Origin: Flaccisagitta enflata
Lineage: Eukaryota; Chaetognatha; Sagittoidea; Aphragmophora
Direction of reading: 5' to 3'
DNA length: 64,000 bases
NCBI GenBank assembly: GCA_965153355.1
Contig: OZ231126.1
Location: 20,088,001 to 20,152,000, forward strand
In this document: positions 22,697 through 34,886 of the stretch, piece by piece
Position numbering within the stretch: the first letter of the stretch is position 1
Layout: every line of letters begins with the position of its first letter
The notes under the pieces: model-generated
Databases searched by the model: none
Told to the model about the DNA's origin: nothing
What the model saw: only the letters and a program-made list of their open reading frames with translations
Position numbers and translations under genes: made by a program

Positions 22697-23133
22697 TTGT
22701 AGTTGCAGACACAAAACAATATGAGAGGCTATGTCCAACATTCTTTTGATCCATCTGCCTGTTAGTCTGTCCATAACACATGAGCAAACAAGTGACGCTG
22801 GGTCACAATATTTTTGTGGCTAGGTGGGCAGGGGCACCCAACCCCAATTCTCACCAAACCCACCTACAACATTCAAACATACACAAAAGTATCTAAACAC
22901 TCATTCTCACATTTTTCAACTTAATGACCAATGGACCGACAGATGGACAGATGGACAAAGCCTCTCATAAAGTTGCATATCTGCAACTAAAAAGGGGAAA
23001 ACGAAGTATTTGAGATGCTTTTTGGGTATCGTTGTTAGTTATGGAGGGAGCATGAACTGTGAATGTAGATTCAATGCCCCTGCCCACCCTTCCGCAACAA
23101 TTATTGTGACTACCCATCACTTGTTACTGGTTG
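22697..23133 (-). mobile_element. HINE-2 copy interrupted by a second HINE-2
   Basis: TAGTTGCAGACACAAAACAA with GAGGCTATGTCC (22697-22785) is the hairpin end of a minus-oriented copy. Its other end, CCCACCCTTCCGCAACAATT and CATCACTTGTTAC, is at 23078-23133. Between them a complete plus-oriented copy (22786-22993) is embedded. Confidence 0.6.
22786..22993 (+). mobile_element. HINE-2 copy nested in another
   Basis: CAAGTGACGCTGGGTCACAA, GGTGGGCAGGGGCACCC, the ACAAAAGTATCTAAACACTC block, CCGACAGATGG repeats and the end AGTTGCATATCTGCAACTAA, whose stem GTTGCA/TGCAAC is intact. Confidence 0.8.
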
Positions 23134-23390
23134 CATATTGCAGACTCTCCTTACGGGCAACAACCTTTTCATGTCTTGTTACATTATGATGCCTGAAATA
23201 AAAGAAGTTTATAATTGAGGTTAATGAGCAGACATCCCTGGCAACATGCTTCATTAACACTTGCTTCAAAATGTTTTACATTTTTGGTAATTCATGAAGG
23301 AATAATTGATAAGGTTTATGTGAGAGAACTTGTCAATAACAAAATTTGGAGGTGGGTGGGGAGGTGGTTTAGAGTATGCTTAGGTAGACT

Positions 23391-23540
23391 TGGACTGTGT
23401 AGGTGGGTTGAGTGGGATAAAGAGGCGTTAGGTGATTTTTTCCCATCAGGGTGGGATTTGATGGACTGTGTAGGTGGGTTGAGTGGGATAAAGAGGCGTT
23501 AGGTGGTTTTTTCCCATCAGGGTGGGATTTGATGGACTGT
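23391..23540. repeat. Tandem duplication of ~70 bp
   Basis: A block beginning GGACTGTGTAGGTGGGTTG, ending GTGGGATTTGAT, is repeated twice almost exactly (one A/G difference near TTAGGTGATT/TTAGGTGGTT). Confidence 0.92.
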
Positions 23541-23675
23541 GGGATCTTCATGCAGAATGAGACGGGAAATAATGAGTGGATATTACTATCATTCCTGCGG
23601 TGCTTGTAAACTTGAGAAAAAAAGTAAGAATGCAGGAGCGAAATCATCTTGCGAAGTCAGATACAGTAATTGAAC

Positions 23676-24030
23676 TTGTCATCCAAGGATCGCACATGGT
23701 CAGCGATATAGTAATTGAAGAAAGACAACAAATCTTTTAATTTTGGGTAGCTGCCCCAAAGGGTTATGTCATGTTGAACACAGGGGCGAATTCCTCTATC
23801 TCAGCATGTATATGCGTACGTGCATTCCCCCCCCCCCCGGTCTTCTGAGGCCTGAAATCAGCCCTCTCAAGTCTGAAATCAGCCCTCTCAGGCTAGAAAT
23901 CAGCCCTCTCTAGTAATCAGCCTTCTCAAGCCTTAAATGTAAAACATTTCTTTGAGGCCTAAATTCATCCCTCTCAGACATGAGATCACCCCTCAGGCCT
24001 GATCACCATTCCCAAACCTCAAATAGCCCT
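23676..24030 (-). mobile_element. Foldback family FB-A copy, partial
   Basis: It starts GTCATCCAAGGATCGCACAT, the reverse complement of the family tail, then GCTGCCCCAAAGGG and GAACACAGGGGCGAATTCC, poly-C, then CCTGAAATCAGCCCTCTCAG repeats. The second inverted arm is missing. Confidence 0.7.
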
Positions 24031-24054
24031 CTCAAGCTAAAATTCTTTTATTTG

Positions 24055-24120
24055 CTTGGTTAAGGCGAGCTCCAGGCGTTCCCGGGGTCGAAAACGGCTG
24101 GAGGTCGCCTTGGCCAAGCG
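24055..24120. other. Strong hairpin (~25-bp stem)
   Basis: GCTTGGTTAAGGCGAGCTCC pairs with GGAGGTCGCCTTGGCCAAGC around a ~20-base loop. It lies upstream of the CR1-like LINE and may mark its 5' region or a small insertion end. Confidence 0.6.
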
Positions 24121-24284
24121 ATTCCCTTTCAGATCAGAATTGGAAAAAATTGAATCGTGCTTCCCTTGGCATTGCAAAACACTGCAAAGCAAACTCAAAC
24201 AAAAAACAAGACGAAAGAAAAGCAGTGAAAGTAAACTCATTTGAAAAACTCGATCATAAGCAGAAGTGACGACGACGCGGTAAA

Positions 24285-24595
24285 GAGACAGTGACGCCAT
24301 CGACGCGGGGACGCCATCGACGCGGTGACGCCATCGACGCGGTGACGCCAACGACGCGGTGACGCCAACGACGCGGTGACGCCGACGACGCGGCGACGCC
24401 AACAACGCGGTGAAGCCAACGACGCGGTGGCGCCAACGACGCGGTGACGCCAACGACGCGACGACGCCAACGACGCGGTAACGCCAACAACGCGGTAACG
24501 CCAACAACGCAGTAACGCCAACGACGCGGTGCCGCTGACAAAGCAGCGACGCTGACAACGCGGTATCGCCGGTGACGCAGTGACGCTGAAAACAA
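24285..24595. repeat. 17-bp GC-rich tandem repeats upstream of CR1-like ORF1
   Basis: About 17 copies of GACGCCAACGACGCGGT. It stops about 15 bases before the ORF1 start at 24608. Compositionally it is unlike the AT-rich surroundings. It may be part of the LINE 5' UTR, comparable to monomer promoters of some LINEs, or a separate minisatellite. Confidence 0.9.
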
Positions 24596-24607
24596 GAGCC
24601 AACGGAG

Positions 24608-25585
24608 ATGCCAAATCGAGACAAGAAGCCACTATGTGGCCATTGCAAGGCGGACACAAAAAAACAACAGGCGACGGCGATACCATGCACTGTCTGTACC
24701 ACATGGTACCACATCAGTTGCTTGACGGGGATGTCAGACAAATTCGTCGACAACTGCGACAAAAGCAACAGACTGAAGGGAGATTCAAATTTCTTCTGTC
24801 CCAACTGTCGCAACTTCATTCCAAACATGAACGGAAGCATCCACGATCTCCTTGAGAAATTCATCGCGTTGGAAGCGCGGGTCAACGCCACGGAGGCGCG
24901 TGCTAATGCGGCAGAGGCGCGAGCTAACGCCGCAGAGCTCGAGCTGCAACAACTGAGAGCGGAGGTTGAAAGGATGACGAACGGAACGGATCAGGTGAAG
25001 GAGAAAATCGTGGTCATGGAGAAAGAGATAGAAAACGGGACGGAACAAGCAAAGAAGGAAGTGAAGGAGGAGATGACGGTGGAAATGCGGGCCAGAGAGG
25101 AAAAGGCTGCCAACATCGTCGTCTATGGAGCAAAAGAGTCTGGCAAGGAAAGCGCCGCCGAACGAGTCGACGATGACGTGCAGTTTGTCAAGGAATTGGC
25201 GGAAAAACTCGAAATCGAGATCGTCGGAGAGGTCGAGGCAAAATTCCGAGCCGGAAAGAAACCGGAAGGAGCGGAAGCGGGAAGACCAAGACCGCTCATC
25301 GTGAAAATCAGCGACGACCAAACATGAGAGAAAATTATACAGAAAGCCAGATTTCTTGGACGAAGTGACGACAACTGGAAAAACGTGTATGTGGGACTCG
25401 ACCTGACAAAAAAGGATAGAGAGGAAGCGAGGAGCAAAGAGGAAAAGATGAAGGAGGAAGCAAAGAAAAAAACGGAGGATGAATTAAAAAACGGATCGCG
25501 GAAGGGAGGAAGATACGTGGTAGCGGGAATGAGAGGAAGAGAACGATGGCTGGCATGGAGGGAGGATCGACAAAGTCAGAGATAA
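24608..25585 (+). pseudogene. CR1-like LINE ORF1 protein (PHD finger and coiled coil), one nonsense codon
   Basis: The frame starts ATGCCAAATCGAGAC. Residues ~8-60 form a PHD-type zinc finger: CGHC, then CTVC-x4-H-x2-C (CTVCTTWYHISC) and CPNC. A long alanine/glutamate-rich coiled coil (EARANAAEARAN) follows at ~75-160. The last part (NIVVYGAKES, RPRPLIVKI) is probably an RNA-binding fold. TGA at 25325-25327 interrupts the frame, which then continues in phase to 25583-25585; a CGA to TGA change is the simplest cause. It overlaps ORF2 by 40 bases in another frame. PHD-bearing ORF1 proteins are known from CR1-group LINEs. Confidence 0.85.
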
Positions 25586-27507
25586 AAATCGCATTTGCGA
25601 ACGTGCAGAGTGTAGGAAATAAGATGAATGAAATGCGCGCGATGGTGGCTATGATGAAACCAGAAATCATGGCAATAACGGAGACTTGGACACATGAAGG
25701 TATCGGAAACGAGGTGTTAAACATCGATGGCTATGAAATTGTGGCGCGGCATGATCGCAATGACACAGACAGAGGAAGAGGAGGAGGCATAGTAATATAT
25801 GCGAGGAACACTGTGAATATATCAGTATTAGAAAAAAACACTGATTTTAACCAGTGCGCATCGGTGGAAATGAAGCTCGGATGCGAGACGATGAAACTTC
25901 ATGTAATATACAGATCCCCCAACTCGAAAAAAACGAACGACGAAGATCTGTGCAGCTGGGTGAAAGGAATGAAAGGGGCAAATGTGTTGATCGGAGACTT
26001 GAACTTTCCAGACATCGATTGGCAGAATGGAAGAGCGGGGCCGAAAGGACGTGATTTTTATGATGCAACGGCGGAAGTATTTATGGATCAACACGTGAAA
26101 TTCCCAACACATGACAGCGGGAATGTATTGGATCTTGTCTTATGTAATCGGGAAGGCAAAATCCAGGAAGTCAAAGCAGAAGGAAGGATCGGCAAAAGCG
26201 ATCACGACATCATAACGTTCGAAATATGCGTCGGGGGAAGAAAAGAAATGAAAAAACGAGTAACATACAACTACCGGAAAGCAGATTTCGCAATGATGCG
26301 AAAATCACTATCGGAGACAAACTGGACACGTGAATGGGAAGGACGAGATGTCAACGGAATGTGGGACGACCTAAAAAAACGGGTAAAAGAGTTGATGACG
26401 GCAAACATACCGATGAAAACTATGAAGGAAAGGATGCAGCCCCCGTGGATGGACAAAGAAGTCCAGAAGGCGATTGAGAAGAAAAGGCAGGCATGGAAGC
26501 TATGGAAAGAAACGGGATCGAGAAAAAACAAAGAAGAATACAAGAAGAAAGAAACGGAAGTAAAGAAAAAGATACGAAATAAGAAGAATGCGCTGGAAAG
26601 AAGAGTAGCAAAATGCCGGAAAGACAATGCTAAAATGTACTACGCCTTCCTAAACAGGTCTCGGAAAACAAAAAGCAAAATCGGTCCTCTGACAAATGAA
26701 GACAAAGAAAAAATCACGGACCCGCAAGAACAAGCAGAGATGCTAAATAAGTATTTGGCGTCAGTCTTCACTGTAAGTGGGCAAGATCTACCAGAAGCAG
26801 AACAATATAACGGGGAAGCAAATTTAACTGACGTGGATATACGAGAAGAAATGGTAAAACAAACAATCGACGATTTGAAAGAACATTCAGCCTGTGGGCC
26901 GGATGGAATCACGACTCGCGTGATTAAAGAACTGCGAGATGAGTTGTCAAAACCGTTGACAATACTCTTCCGACATTCGATGGAGACAGGGAAAATCCCG
27001 GACGACTGGCGGGAAGCAAATGTGACGCCAATATATAAGTTGAAGGGAAAAAAATCCGAGCCCGGAAACTACCGACCAGTGTCTCTAACGAATGTTGTTT
27101 GCAAAATGATGGAAAGACTGGTGAAAGAAGAAGTGATGAAGCATGTCGAAACGAATAGGCTGCTATGCGACGCACAACATGGATTTAGAGCGAAAAGGTC
27201 TCCGCAGACAAACTTGATAGAGTTTATGAATGAGACAACAAAGTGGCTAGATGAAGGAGCGTCATTCGACATCTTATACCTAGATTTCTCCAAAGCCTTC
27301 GACAAGGTCTGTCATGAAAGATTGATGCTTAAATTGGAAACTATGGGTATCGCCGGAAAAGTGAAAGAATGGCTACGAGACTGGCTGAGAGGGAGGAAGC
27401 AGAGGGTGAGAGTCGAAGACGAACTGTCGGATTGGATAGAGGTGTTAAGTAGCGTCGTCCAAGGGTCGGTCCTTGGTGGCACCCTATTCGACATCTTCAT
27501 TGATGAC
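25546..27507 (+). pseudogene. CR1-like LINE ORF2, 5' part: endonuclease and first half of RT
   Basis: The APE-type endonuclease occupies about residues 15-230: FANVQS, ITETW, VIYRSPNS, GDLNFPDIDW and KSDHDIITF carry the usual catalytic positions. RT follows: ACGPDGITTRVIKEL, NYRPVSLTNVVCKM, AQHGFRAKRSPQTN, ILYLDFSKAFDKV (catalytic aspartate of motif A) and VVQGSVLGGTLFDIFIDD. The last LINE codon is GAC at 27505-27507. Everything after is foreign: the reading frame resumes exactly at 41862 with the expected IHKVV...IFADDTK. The VPQGS proline-type position and the following LGP are altered (VVQGSVLGG). Confidence 0.93.
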
Positions 27508-27729
27508 CAACCCATTGCATACCGACTTTTGTAGTAACGCGATATGCGGTATTCACCATGGCAACGTAACGCCATCTTGGCGTCTATGTGGCGTTATCTA
27601 AGGCGTTATCAATTGTTGTTATTACTGTCATTTTTTGTCTATCTTTTTTATTTATCATGGAAATATTATGATCATTTGAAAAAAAAATTGAAGAAAAAAA
27701 TGTTTATATTCTATATTTACTATTAATAA

Positions 27730-28030
27730 TGATTTTTTCTAATTTTTTTTTCATTTTTCATTTTTCATCATTTTTCATCTTTCATTTTTCATTTTTCATC
27801 TTTCATTTTTTTATCTTTCATTTTTCATCTTTCATATTTCATCTTTCATCTTTCATCCTTCATCCTTCATCCTTTATCCTCCATCTTTCATTTTTCGCTT
27901 TTCATTTTTTCACTTTTCACTTTTCACTTTTTATGTTTTACTATTTTTTTTTTACCATTCTTTTTTGCATTTTTTTCTTCATGTATTATATTACAATTTC
28001 TACTTTTAATCTTTGATTAAATTTTTCTTT
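27730..28030. repeat. (TTTTTCATC)n pyrimidine-rich tract
   Basis: TTTCATTTTTCATCTTTCAT units; a 95-codon Phe/His frame is an artefact. Confidence 0.9.
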
Positions 28031-29079
28031 TTTTTTCTCTCTTTTTACAATTGATATTTGATATTTGATAATTAAATTTTGATTTTATATCGTTTGATTT
28101 TCTATCCTTTTTCAGCCTTCAGCACTAATTTATTCTTATAATCAAGAATGTTTTGATAGAAAATAACTTATATATTGAAATGATCAGTTATTTTCACACA
28201 TGAGATTAAATAACGTCGACGCGGTATTAACACTGAAACGAGTCTCTCCATTTTGATCTCAGTCTCACCCTGTATCTCTAGTTCTCTGCCATAAATATAA
28301 ACACAGACAGACAGACATACAGACAGGCAGACAGACAGACAGACAGACAGATGGACAGACAGCGTAAAAAATGGCTAAATAGGCACGGGCAGTCAAGGAG
28401 ATGAAAGTACATTTCGCTCAGAAAATATTTTGCGCCAGTGATTCTTTCTCGATTTTTTTTTTTCTTTTTTTTTTTTTCTTTTTTTGTTTGGGAGGCATGA
28501 TTTCGTTTGAGTGTTATTTGGATTGAATAGCAGATTTTTTTTTTTTTTTTTTTTTCTAGAGTTCATGTTCCGATTTGAATTCGTTTTTTAAATTGGTTTG
28601 ATATGAAAGAAAGAAGAGAATGGAACATGGTTAATTCATGTAGTAGTATCAATAATTTTCTTTTTGATCAATGAATCTGTTCTATATACTACTGACAATG
28701 AGTGTCCCCAGAGTCGACGGGGTCCGTCAGGCTAATGTGCCGTATTTATTGAAATAGGATCTTTGTTAGTCTCCACCTTATGGTAATTCTAAAATCACGA
28801 GAATCGCCTAGGAATAATCTGCCGGATTTTTCTTTCTTAATTTCATATTTGTAAAAATTGATCAAATCCACTTTAGATTGCGTGGTCGTTTGTAAATCTG
28901 CCAGCAATAATCCGGCTCGTAACCGGCTGTCCCAATCATGTAACGCGATAAGAAGAGATACGTGTTACAACATAAACAAGGATATGGGTACTAGAAGCAA
29001 AATGCTGAATCTGCTGCTAAAATCTAAGGAGAGTAAAATGTTCTTCCGGATTGCCAGCAATAATCCGGTGCCGAGTTAA
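28031..29079. other. AT-rich noncoding with (CAGA)n and poly-T
   Basis: (CAGA)n at 28305-28360; poly-T at 28460-28480 and 28532-28556. GCCAGCAATAATCCGG occurs twice (28900, 29053). No gene seen. Confidence 0.65.
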
Positions 29080-29960
29080 AACAAACGAGATCATGGAGAC
29101 CCGATGGGATATGAGATCAGAGAAAATAACGTCTGGAGACTAGATGAGAAATGAGATCGTTCGAAGACTAGATTAGGGATGAGAACGCATGGAGACTAGA
29201 TTAGAAATGAGATCGTTTGGAGACTAGATTAGAAATGAGATCGTTCGAATACTAGGTTAGGAATGAGATCACTTGGGGACTAGATTAGAAATGAGGTCGC
29301 CCGGAGACTAGATAAGAAACGGGATCGATTGAAGACTAGATTAGGAATGAGAACGCACGGAGACTAGATTAGAAATGAGATCGGTTGGGAGACTAGGTCA
29401 GAAATGAGATCATTTGAAGACTAGACATGAACGAGATCCTTTGGAGACTAGATTTGGTATGAGACCACATGGAGACTAGATTAGAAATGAGATCGCTTGG
29501 AGACTAGATAAGGAACGAGATTGTTTGAGGACTAGATTAGGAACGAGAACGCATGGAGACTAGATTAGAAATGATATTGTTTGGAGACTAGGCCAGAAAT
29601 GAGGTCAATTGCAGACTAGATATGAAACGAGATCGTCCGGAGACTAGATTAGAAATAAGAACGCATGGAGACTAGATCAGAAATATGGCCGTCCGAGGAC
29701 TAGATTAGGAAAGAGAACGCATTGAGACTAGATTAGAAATGAGATCATTTGGAGACTAGATTAGAAACGAGATCGCCCAAGGGCTAATTAGGAATGAGAT
29801 CCCATGGAGACTAGATTAGGAATGAGATGGTCCGGAGACTAGATCAAGAATGAGACCGCCTGAAGACTAGGTTAGGAAAGAGAACGCATGGAGACTAGAT
29901 TAGGAATGAGATCGTCTGGAGACTAGATAGGAAACGAGATCGTTCGAGGACTAGAATGTA
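29080..29960. repeat. 28-bp minisatellite, ~30 copies
   Basis: The unit is about GGAGACTAGATTAGAAATGA plus GATCGTTT. Two alternating variants (ATGGAGACTAG with GAACGC, and TTGGAGACTAG with GATCG) suggest a higher-order repeat. Confidence 0.95.
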
Positions 29961-30049
29961 AGGTAAACTAGATTGAATGCCGTTAAATATTTCGAGATCG
30001 TAAGGAAAACAAATAGTAAAGACCGCCAATGAATGGAGTAAACCTAAAT

Positions 30050-30205
30050 CAAATGTCACCAAACAGACGTGGACCAGACTAAATAGCCCATGAGACGGAC
30101 CAGACTAGGCAGAGCACGAGACGGACCAGAGTCAACCTCAACCGAGACGGACCAGATCAACCAAAACGCAAGACGGACCAAATCAGACGTTCGTGGAGGC
30201 AGACC
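30050..30205. repeat. Degenerate tandem repeat GACGGACCAGA (~35 bp spacing)
   Basis: Five copies of GAGACGGACCAGA-like cores, spaced 30-38 bases. Confidence 0.75.
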
Positions 30206-30329
30206 AGTCCGACATCATTCAAATTATGTGACCAGAATCAAAGGCGGCCGAATACGAAAATAGTCCAGCGTGAGTTGTAAATCTAGAAAGGAAAAAGACT
30301 ATCTGACCCGACCAGGAACGAGGAGTGTT

Positions 30330-30750
30330 ATATCTGTTTCTGTTTTTGTTCTTGTTTTGACTTTTTGTTTTTTTTGTTTTGTTTTTGTTTTCTTTTTTTG
30401 TTTTGTTTTTTTTTGTTTTTTTTTGTTTTTTTTTTGTTTTTTTTTTTATTTTTTTGTTTTTGTTTTTTTTTGTTTCTTTTTTCTCCTCTTTTTGTTTTAT
30501 CTTGTCTTGTTTTGTTTTCTTTCTCTTTTGAAGTTCCCACCGTATCGGATCAATATACAAAAAAGGATAAACCCTTTCCCCTCTCCTCTTACTTTTACTC
30601 CAGGCGTGTGACTCATGAAAAGGCCAACGACGGAAAAGACCCAAAACTGCAGAGACAGGAAACAAAAGGCCCCCGGGTTCGGCCTCATGTGTGTGTGTGT
30701 TTGTGTGTATGTATGAGTGTGTGTGATTGTGTGTGTATGAGTGTGTGTAT

Positions 30751-30797
<47 letters not shown>

Positions 30798-30945
30798 TGT
30801 GTGTATGTGTGTGGATGTGGGTGAATGCGGGTGTGTGTTTATATTTTGTCCGGTTGTGTTTGGTTTTTGCATGCAAGTGTGCATTTGCATGTGTATGTTG
30901 AGTGTGTGCATGTGTGTGTATTTGGAACAAATATATAAATAAGGC
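30330..30945. repeat. G/T-rich tract and (GT)n microsatellite
   Basis: TTTTTGTTTT repeats at 30335-30525 and (TG)n at 30688-30935 with ATGTGTG interruptions. The (CA)n on the minus strand lies 3' of the minus-strand LINE and might derive from its tail. Confidence 0.9.
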
Positions 30946-31082
30946 GCGCCCGACTAGAAAATGGGTAAAGTTGCGCGTGACTAGAAAGAATGACCAATAT
31001 TAGGCCGGGCCAAATATACATGAGGAGAGAGTAGGGGGGAAGCAAAGCCAAAAGCAGCAAACCTACTCAAATAAACCCAAAT

Positions 31083-34000
31083 CTACCCAAACAGGTCCCA
31101 CCCTCTATACCCCACCCCATCCAAAATACCACCCCACTCAACCTCTCCTCCTTCCACCATCCTCCCCAACACGCCACCTATCAACACAGACGCCGCAAAA
31201 CACCCAGCCTTCTGTTGCCACATAGCCAGAATCCATTCCTCTTCCAACTGCTTCCTCAGCCTTCCCACAAACAGACTCCACACCCTTTCCACTGCCACTT
31301 CCACACTGCCGAGCACCAACCCCCGCATCGTGTGCACCGCCGACCGGAGCTCAAATCCCAACCTCCTCCAAAGTTGGTCCGCCGCTCTCTCCCCCAACGG
31401 CCCAAATGCCATCTCCCCCTCCACCACCTGCATGTCGACGACGCGGATGAGAGTCGGCTCCAACTTCCGCCACAGACGCCGAACCACCTCACACTCAATC
31501 ACCACATGCCACCTCTCCCTCGCCACTTCTCCGCACAACCTGCACTCCCCGTTACCATCCCTAACCCATGTGGCCATGTGTGGGGTCCAAAAATTCAACC
31601 CCACCTGTTTCCAAATATCGGAGCGAACACGCAAAGAACACGGCGTCGAATGTAGACGCCGCCATATATCGGGCCAATGCCCATCCAGAGACGCGCCGAG
31701 CGCCCGTTCCCACTTCTCCTCATAATGTCGAGAGCCACTGCGTGCCCTTCTACGGAAGGCCACGTAGAGCTCTCTGTAGGAGACCCTTGTGTGGTCCTTT
31801 CCCTCTTCGGATATATCGAAGAGGTAGTGAGGCTCACTCAAGGGCATTTCGGGAGCAATACCACGAAGGCGGGCCACCTCGTCCCACTTGCCACGCCCAC
31901 CCAAACCCAGACCGGACAACATCCACAACGAACGAACAGACGTCACATCCCGAAGAACAAGCCAAGGGACAGAGCGCAGGGGGTGCCCATCAGCACCCAC
32001 TATCTGCACATTATGGAACAACCGACTACTTGCACGCGTACCCCTCTCCGTTACCACCTTTGGTCCTAACTCCCCCCAGGCCTTTAGTGCTTCTCTATAG
32101 AAAGCACTGCCGACCTTTTCCATCACCCTCGCCTCTGCGCCTAACACCTCCAGGCCTCTCCATCCCCATCTCTGGTCGCCTATCATTTCCGCCGCCAAAA
32201 CTCGGGGGAAAGACCCCCGCGGCATTGCCAAAAGGCGACATAACCACGCGACCCTCTGTGCCTTGACCTTATCCTTAACATCAACAAGCTGCGCACCACC
32301 ATACTTGTACGCAGCCTTTAATCGGTCACGGCACACCTCTTGTCTTCCTCTAAACACCCACTCCGCAACCGCCTTCTCCACATTCCCACAGCCACCACCC
32401 AGCATATTGCAAGGTGGGGACCATATCTCAGTCCTATACCACAAGCGCTAATATAGCAACACATTTGCAACCATCACCTTGCCCAGCTCAGATAATGGGC
32501 GCGACTTCCACGCCTTGAGCTTAGCGTGAATGGATGCAAATTGTGCTGTGAAATTGTCACCGGCGCAGGTGGTTTCTCCTATCCACACACCCAGCACCCT
32601 CACCCTGTTGTTTCTCCAAGCAAAACCAAACGGCCTGTCTGTCCTTGCCCTCCAGGGACCTATCCACAAGCCCTCCGTTTTAACTACATTCAACCTCCCC
32701 CCCGAGGCGGCCTCATAGAGGCGCACCTCGCTCATGAACTGCCGCATCGACGCATCAGACGTTAAAAACGCCTGAGTGTCGTCGGCGTACTGGCCGATTT
32801 TCTTCTCTACCCCAGAAACCCTTACCCCTCTTATCCGGGGATTCCCCCTTATCTGACTGGCCAGTACTTCCGCCACCATCACATATATGTGACTGGACGG
32901 AGGGTCACCCTGACGGGTGCCCCTATCTAGCCTTATCTCATCGCTGAAAAACCCATTTATCAAAACCCTGGAGTGCACCCCATTATAGAACACCCTTATC
33001 CACCTCAAAAACCCCGGCCCGTACCCCATCCCACCCATTACCTTAAGCATAAAGCCGTGGTCTACTCGGTCAAAACACTTCTCCTGGTCAAGACAGAGTA
33101 TAGCAGCCGGTGTTTCAGTGTTATCACAATAATCTACAACATCTTGAAGGATATGCAGATTAGTTGTGATACGACGACCTGGAACACACGTCTGATCCTC
33201 ATGAATGAGCTCCGGCATGACCTTCGACATTCTCCGTGCGCTCACCCTACTGATGATCTTGTAGTCGGCGCCAACTAAGGTGACAGGTCGGTAGTTGCCA
33301 ACCTCTAGTTTGTCACCCTTTTTATATAGCAACCGAATCACACCACCACGCATACTGGCAGGCAAGCGACCACTCTCGTATGCGCACTCAGCTACACCCT
33401 TGAAGTCGCTGGAAAGGTCGGCCCAAAAGAACTTCCAGAATTCGGCAGGGAAGCCGTCCTCTCCCGGCGCCTTACCGTTCTGGAGTGTCCTAAGTGCCTC
33501 CCCCAGCTCCTCCACAGTCATCTCTCCCTCACACATTTCGCGGGACTCGCGTGACAGAGTCTTTGTCAGTCGGTCCAGTAACTGGTCCTGCACGTCCGGG
33601 TCTGTCCCTTCGCTTGTAAACAGGTCCGTATAAAATCTGTACGCCACGTCCAACACCCCTTCTGACCCATATTGCACCATCCCCTGCCTGTCTCTCAAGG
33701 CGTAAATCAGGTTCCTGCCTAACCTGCTTTTTTCCATCTTACTGATATACGCCACTCCTGGTTCCCTTTCTGCAAAATTGGGCAACCTTGCCCTTACCCT
33801 GTGCCCCTCCGCCTTCCGTTCCTCCTCCTCCTTCAACAGTCCCACCACTCTTTCCAACTCACTCCTCTCTCTGTCACCCGCCCAACCATACACCACATCC
33901 CATTCCAACCTCTTCCTCTCTTCCTCCAACCTTCGCACATACTCCCTCCTCGCTCCTGCTTTCTCCCTACTGTATTCCACAGTCACAAGACGCCACACCT

Positions 34001-34886
34001 CTTTCGCCCAGTCCCACCACTCTCCATCGTTACCAAAACCCCCCTTCCCTTCTCTGACCTCTCTTATTTTACCCCTTAGAAGTTCAGTGTAAGACCTGTC
34101 TCTCAGCAGGCTCACATTGAACTTCCAATAGCCTACCCCTTGTCTGACCTGGTCCTCTATCTCAACCTCAAAGACCTTGTGCCCGCTACTGACCCCATCT
34201 GCCCAAAAGTAGCGGCACCCTTTCACCCTTCCAGCCGTCACTCCGTCCAAGTACATCCTGTCAATCCTACTCCTGTGTAGCCCCTGCTCGTATGAAAAAA
34301 CAACGTCCGTGTTTCCGTCCACTCTAAAAGCGTCACATAGACCAGTCCCCTCAAGCACACTGGCCATATGACGGCCGCAAGCAGCCTCCCACGTGCTTAC
34401 AGCGCCCCCACACCTATCCAAGCCATCCACCACAAAATTCCAGTCACCCATCATTACCACCGGCATACTGTCATCCACGGCCACCTCCAGGCTCCGAATG
34501 AGCCCCGGAGTACCAGCCGCCCCTGGGTAGCCGTAGACTACCACAAGGTCCATTTCCCACAAAAACACCACACTCCTCACTCTTACCACCATCAGCCTGC
34601 CAGCACTCAACACCCTTTCATTCACGACCTCAAACTCACGCGAAATGACCAAGCAGACACCCGCATACGTATCCCCCTCCGCGTGTCCTGAGTGCAAGAC
34701 ATGGTGAGATAACCGCATGTCTTGCATTGGTTGGCACAACTGCTCGATATCCGAGCAGTGTGTCTCTTGTAGGGCAACGGCCCCAATATCAGACCCCCAC
34801 TGTATATAAGAGAGGACCCAAGAACCCTTGTATCGGGCTCTTGGTCCCCCTCCCAATCCATTGGGGTTATACGTCAGGAAACGCAT
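31083..34886 (-). pseudogene. Tx1/L1-like LINE ORF2 (endonuclease-RT-zinc knuckle), one nonsense codon
   Basis: A 1,268-codon frame read from 34886 to 31083, with TAG at 32450-32448; the frame continues in phase with RLWYRTEIWSPPC. The endonuclease is at the N terminus (FLTYNPNGLGG, VALQETHC, MMGDWNFVVDGLDR); its final catalytic box reads SSGHK instead of SDH. RT motifs: KAPGEDGFPAEFWK, RPVTLVGADYKIIS, ILCLDQEKCFDRV, RQGDPPSSHIYVM and GQYADDTQAFL. A CCHC motif, CRLCGEVARERWHVVIEC, follows after ~990 residues. The layout fits the L1/Tx1 group; family assignment is by motif only. It lies inside insert 1, antisense to the CR1-like LINE. Confidence 0.92.

Noticed and set aside
24037-24891. 284-codon minus-strand frame with RRWRHRVVGVTASLA repeats
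   Set aside because: Antisense of the 17-bp minisatellite and of CR1-like ORF1.
28440-28560. Possible LINE or SINE poly-A tail (minus strand) in T-runs
   Set aside because: No element end or flanking duplication could be found beside the runs.
31568-32266. 232-codon plus-strand Pro/His-rich frame
   Set aside because: Antisense shadow of LINE ORF2, whose RT and CCHC motifs are on the minus strand.
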